Shown piece by piece: positions 61,613-64,000 of a DNA stretch of 64,000 nt (its first letter is position 1; every line of letters begins with the position of its first letter). The stretch lies in NCBI GenBank assembly GCA_016710285.1, contig JADJXR010000001.1, forward strand, positions 2,854,501-2,918,500, written 5' to 3'. The stretch is from Chlorobiota bacterium (GTDB lineage Bacteria > Bacteroidota > Ignavibacteria > OLB7). Made by a program: the position numbers and the translations under genes. The notes below the pieces were generated by a model, which worked only from the letters and a program-made list of their open reading frames with translations, searched no databases and had not been told where the DNA came from.

Positions 61613-61631
61613 GCAAAGCCCAGGGCTTTGC
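61613..61631. repeat. Near-perfect palindrome before tRNA-Leu
   Basis: GCAAAGCCC (61613-61621) and GGGCTTTGC (61623-61631) surround a single A, 19 bases upstream of the tRNA. It could be a hairpin in the precursor transcript or a relic terminator. Confidence 0.5.
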
Positions 61632-61649
61632 CCCCAACCCCGGCAACAA

Positions 61650-61734
61650 GCAGGAGTGGCGGAATAGGCAGACGCACCAGACTCAAAATCTGGCGGGCTC
61701 AACACCCGTGGGGGTTCGACTCCCCCCTCCTGCA
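61650..61734 (+). tRNA. tRNA-Leu (anticodon CAA)
   Basis: The acceptor arms GCAGGAG (61650-61656) and CTCCTGC (61727-61733) pair perfectly. The anticodon stem CCAGA/TCTGG encloses the loop CTCAAAA with anticodon CAA. A long variable arm and a T-arm of GGGGG/CCCCC around TTCGACT complete a class II tRNA of 85 bases. The CCA end is not encoded. Confidence 0.93.
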
Positions 61735-61889
61735 CACCAGAGCGCGACCAGTACGAACACGGGCAATCAACCGTAGCTCTTTTTCAGCAAGTTCCCATAA
61801 TGGTCTAGAAACGGAAGACGGGCGGCTTCCCGCAAGGGGGTCGCCCTCTTTCGTGAACAACCAAGAAACAATTGCAAGATGTGCAGTGC

Positions 61890-61921
61890 TTGGCAAAGGG
61901 ACACTGGTCGGTGTATCTTTG
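61890..61921 (+). promoter_or_regulatory. Candidate promoter of the small basic protein/rpmE/rpsR unit
   Basis: TTG at 61890-61892 and TATCTTTG (61914-61921) match -33 and -7 elements with a 21-base spacer, 52 bases before the ATG at 61974. The -7 box is identical to that before gyrA. Confidence 0.6.
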
Positions 61922-61973
61922 CCGTCCTTATTCTGCACACAGCTTTAACAACCGACGTAGACCGGAGGCAGCC

Positions 61974-62144
61974 ATGGCAAAAACGCAAACGTTCCAAGAT
62001 AAGAACAAGAAGAAAGGCGCATCGGACAAGATTTCCGTGAAAATCGTCACGATGAACAAGTCCAATCGGGGCACTTACACCTTTGGCGAGCGATTCATCC
62101 AGGTGAAGGACCTTGCCGAAGTTGAGAAAGCAGTGAAAGGCTAA
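61974..62144 (+). CDS. Small basic protein (DUF4295-like), ribosome-associated context
   Basis: The 56-residue protein (MAKTQTFQDKNKKKGASDK, then KISVKIVTMNKSNRGTYTF) is lysine-rich and resembles DUF4295 proteins, which in Bacteroidota are encoded beside rpmB and rpmG. It has a strong Shine-Dalgarno sequence, GGAGG, five bases before the ATG, unusual for this window. It lies directly before rpmE, so it is probably ribosome-associated. An alternative is a diverged ribosomal protein of the L33 or L32 type, but no zinc ligands are present. Confidence 0.6.
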   Translation: MAKTQTFQDKNKKKGASDKISVKIVTMNKSNRGTYTFGERFIQVKDLAEVEKAVKG

Positions 62145-62173
62145 TCACTTTTTTTGAAAGGGGCTGAACCATA

Positions 62174-62404
62174 ATGAAAGAGAAAATTCATCCGACCTAT
62201 GTTGCCGCGCAGGTAAGCTGCGTTTGCGGAGCCGTGTTTGTTACCCGTTCCACCATTGGCAACATCAAGCTAGAAATCTGCTCCGAGTGCCACCCGTTCT
62301 TCACCGGGCGCCAGAAGATGATTGATACCGCCGGACGCATTGACCGCTTCAACCAGCGGTTCCAACGCTCCAAAGATATCCGCGCTTCCAAGCAGAACTC
62401 GTAA
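62174..62404 (+). CDS. rpmE: 50S ribosomal protein L31 (zinc-binding type)
   Basis: The 76-residue protein begins MKEKIHPTYVAAQVSCVCG and has CVCG followed by CSECHPFFTG, the cysteine ligands of the zinc-containing bL31 form. It ends with a basic RFQRSKDIRASKQNS tail. bL31 bridges the two ribosomal subunits near 5S rRNA. The ATG at 62174 is preceded by AAAGGGG. It follows the small basic protein by 29 bases and precedes rpsR by 44. Confidence 0.95.
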   Translation: MKEKIHPTYVAAQVSCVCGAVFVTRSTIGNIKLEICSECHPFFTGRQKMIDTAGRIDRFNQRFQRSKDIRASKQNS

Positions 62405-62448
62405 ACCAGCGATACGAACAACTCAGAACTTCCATATTTCAGGCTACC

Positions 62449-62736
62449 GTGAATCCACGTAATAATCGTCGCGATCAAAACAACCTTCCCGATGGTGCGC
62501 TTCGCCAGCAAAAACGTGCCGAGCCGCCGCGCCGCCGCCGGAACCCGCTGAAGGGGATCGAGTACATTGACTACACGAACACCAAGCTGCTGCTTCGCTT
62601 CACCAACGACCAAGGGAAAATCCTCCCGAAGCGTATCACCGGGCTTACCGCAACGCAGCAGCGCGCATTAACCCGCGCCGTGAAGTACGCACGCCACCTT
62701 GCCCTGCTTCCGTTCGTCACCGACGACGCTCGCTAA
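62449..62736 (+). CDS. rpsR: 30S ribosomal protein S18
   Basis: The 95-residue protein shows NPLKGIEYIDYTNTKLLLRF, GKILPKRITGLTATQQRALT and RAVKYARHLALLPFV, which are the core bS18 motifs. The start codon is GTG (62449). In many bacteria rpsR sits between rpsF and rplI; here it follows rpmE instead, a local rearrangement. It binds bS6 on the platform of the small subunit. Confidence 0.95.
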   Translation: MNPRNNRRDQNNLPDGALRQQKRAEPPRRRRNPLKGIEYIDYTNTKLLLRFTNDQGKILPKRITGLTATQQRALTRAVKYARHLALLPFVTDDAR

Positions 62737-62800
62737 GCCAAGATGTGCGCCAAAACAGCGTAGCCTGAAAAGTTTTTCGCAGGTTATTGAGCTTCATTGC

Positions 62801-62830
62801 AAGCCGCAGGATCATCGTCTCCTGCGGCTT
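62801..62830 (+). terminator. Probable terminator after rpsR
   Basis: AAGCCGCAGGA (62801-62811) and TCCTGCGGCTT (62820-62830) form an 11-base perfect stem with an eight-base loop. The T-tract after it is broken (GTCTCGTTTC). Confidence 0.65.
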
Positions 62831-62922
62831 GTCTCGTTTCTGGTCCTTGCTGCGGAACGGCGGCCAATTCCGTGCTATCTTCCCAGCCAATTCCTCTCCC
62901 GTTTGCAATCGTCTGGCGTCCC

Positions 62923-64000
62923 ATGTCCATTCCTTCTGCTGCCATTCCTTCCATTGATCGCTTCGTTCGCAGCGGCGCGCTTCCGTTTGTGGGGCGCGTG
63001 GCGGAGCTTGAGCAGATTTCCCAACTATGGAGCCATGCCGAGCCGGCCACGCTGCGAGCAATGCTGGTTGTTGGCGAAGCGGGGAGCGGAAAAAGCCGCC
63101 TTGTTGAGGAAGCAATTCGGCGCATTGCCGCTGCCGATGGCGCGGTGGTTCACGCAAGGCTCCGCCCGGAAGAATCTGCCTCGATTGGGCCGGTGCTGGC
63201 CCTGGCAATGTGGGGGTCGGAATCGGCTGGGGGGCTGCTGAAGCAGGAGCCGGAAGGGACAATCCCCGCCGCCGCCGCCGCGCTGCAACGGATTGCCGGA
63301 TTGCGGCGCACCTTGCTGGTGATTGAAGATATCCATCTGCTGCAGGGGGCCACGCTTCGCGAGTTCGCAATGCTGCTTGATTCCCTTGCCGACGACTCTC
63401 TGGCCTTGCTCTGCACGTCGCGCCCTGCGGACCTTGAAGCACGCCAACCGTTGCAGCCCTTTCTTCAAAAGGAGGTTGCCCTTGCTGGATTGGAAGGCGA
63501 AGCCCTTTCCGAACTTTGGGATCAACTGTTCGGCGGCAATGCCGACCCGCAAGCCTTGCGGTCCATGGAGCGGGCAACGCTGGGCAATCCGCTGGCGTTC
63601 CGCTCGGCACTTCGCGGTGCAATCAACACCGGGGCAATGCGGATGGACGAACGCACGAACGCCTGGCGCGTTAGCCTTGCTCCGGCAGCCTTTGCCGAAG
63701 TGGTGGAGCGGACCGCCCAGCGAATCTCCGAAGGGATGATTGCCCACCTTTCCGATGAAGAGCTTCACGCCGCACAGCTGCTTGCGGTTTTGGGCGAGTC
63801 GTTCTCCTTCGAGGCCGCCACGCTGCTGCTTCCCAATGTTGGCCCAATGGTGGAGCAACTGATGGAGCAAGGGGTGATTGTTCGCCCGCACACAGCTTCC
63901 CACACGTTGAACGGTGTGGCAAGCGCGCAGCCTCCGTTCGCGTTTGTTCATACCCTGCTTCACCGTTCGTTGTGGGAGCGGGCCGCGCCGCCGTTCCGGA
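62923..64000 (+). CDS. Large AAA/ORC-type ATPase, N-terminal part (runs off the window)
   Basis: From the ATG at 62923 one frame stays open to the window end (359 codons). It holds LPFVGRVAELEQISQLW, Walker A VVGEAGSGKSR, Walker B LLVIEDIHLLQ and the later phrase AAQLLAVLGESFSFEAATLL. This is the FVGRxxEL-led ATPase module used in bacterial STAND-type regulators (LuxR-family activators, adenylate cyclase or protein-kinase fusions), usually followed by TPR repeats. The effector domain would lie beyond the window, so its output is unknown. A TATCTTCC promoter-like word lies about 45 bases upstream. Confidence 0.8.
   Translation, partial: MSIPSAAIPSIDRFVRSGALPFVGRVAELEQISQLWSHAEPATLRAMLVVGEAGSGKSRLVEEAIRRIAAADGAVVHARLRPEESASIGPVLALAMWGSESAGGLLKQEPEGTIPAAAAALQRIAGLRRTLLVIEDIHLLQGATLREFAMLLDSLADDSLALLCTSRPADLEARQPLQPFLQKEVALAGLEGEALSELWDQLFGGNADPQALRSMERATLGNPLAFRSALRGAINTGAMRMDERTNAWRVSLAPAAFAEVVERTAQRISEGMIAHLSDEELHAAQLLAVLGESFSFEAATLLLPNVGPMVEQLMEQGVIVRPHTASHTLNGVASAQPPFAFVHTLLHRSLWERAAPPFR

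Overview
The window reads as a chromosomal segment of a GC-rich (roughly 60%) member of the Fibrobacterota-Chlorobiota-Bacteroidota group, most like the Chlorobiota/Kapabacteria branch. Evidence: two secreted proteins end in type IX secretion (T9SS) type-A sorting domains (11272-13845 minus and 49381-52446 plus); several genes are preceded by a Bacteroidota-type -7 box (TAnnTTTG or TAnnTTCG); many starts lack a Shine-Dalgarno sequence; and there is a Bacteroidota-like GT117 (DUF2723) gene pair. The exact lineage is inferred. There is no rRNA, CRISPR array or prophage; the only mobile element is one decayed IS630-type insertion.

Layout. 1-2192: start of a secreted protein, a DUF983 membrane protein and hemW. 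2318-9298: a lipid-linked glycosylation cassette, with two very large GT117 glycosyltransferases flanking a GT2 polyprenyl-phosphate-sugar synthase. 9406-11261: an orphan DnaC/IstB-like ATPase and a MoxR ATPase, closed by a strong terminator. 11272-15059: a DUF3160 T9SS cargo protein and a methyltransferase. 15060-23707 (minus): an AddA-like helicase-nuclease, a peptidase/beta-propeller/barrel protein, a SEC-C protein and a DUF433-nucleotidyltransferase fusion. 23851-27032: envelope proteins. 27106-33367 (minus): a tightly overlapping operon of an aldehyde dehydrogenase and two large carbohydrate-active-looking proteins, each broken by a single-base frameshift. 33589-38122: MscS channel, a 12-cysteine small protein next to the IS630 element, a small secreted protein and a helical-repeat protein. 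38262-43710: GH63-type glucosidase, an outer-membrane-like protein and a frameshifted lipoprotein. 43807-49328: GAF plus degenerate GGDEF protein, FN3 lipoprotein, B12 adenosyltransferase and a YmdB-type phosphoesterase. 49381-58673: T9SS subtilase, enoyl-CoA hydratase family protein, lipoprotein, AhpD-like protein, two secreted ankyrin proteins and an NAD-dependent epimerase. 59018-64000: gyrA, tRNA-Leu, a small basic protein, rpmE, rpsR and the start of a large ATPase.

How it fits together. Most of the window is envelope and secretion biology (glycosylation, T9SS cargo, barrels, lipoproteins) mixed with core information-processing genes. The most distinctive signals are the GT117-GT2-GT117 cassette, a recurrent leader word (CGAYAACCGATTY) just upstream of the starts of unrelated genes, the DUF433-nucleotidyltransferase fusion translationally coupled to a SEC-C protein, the altered nuclease motif of the AddA-like protein, and three single-base frameshifts in otherwise well-preserved genes. 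Those frameshifts may be assembly errors and should be checked against reads before any biological reading.
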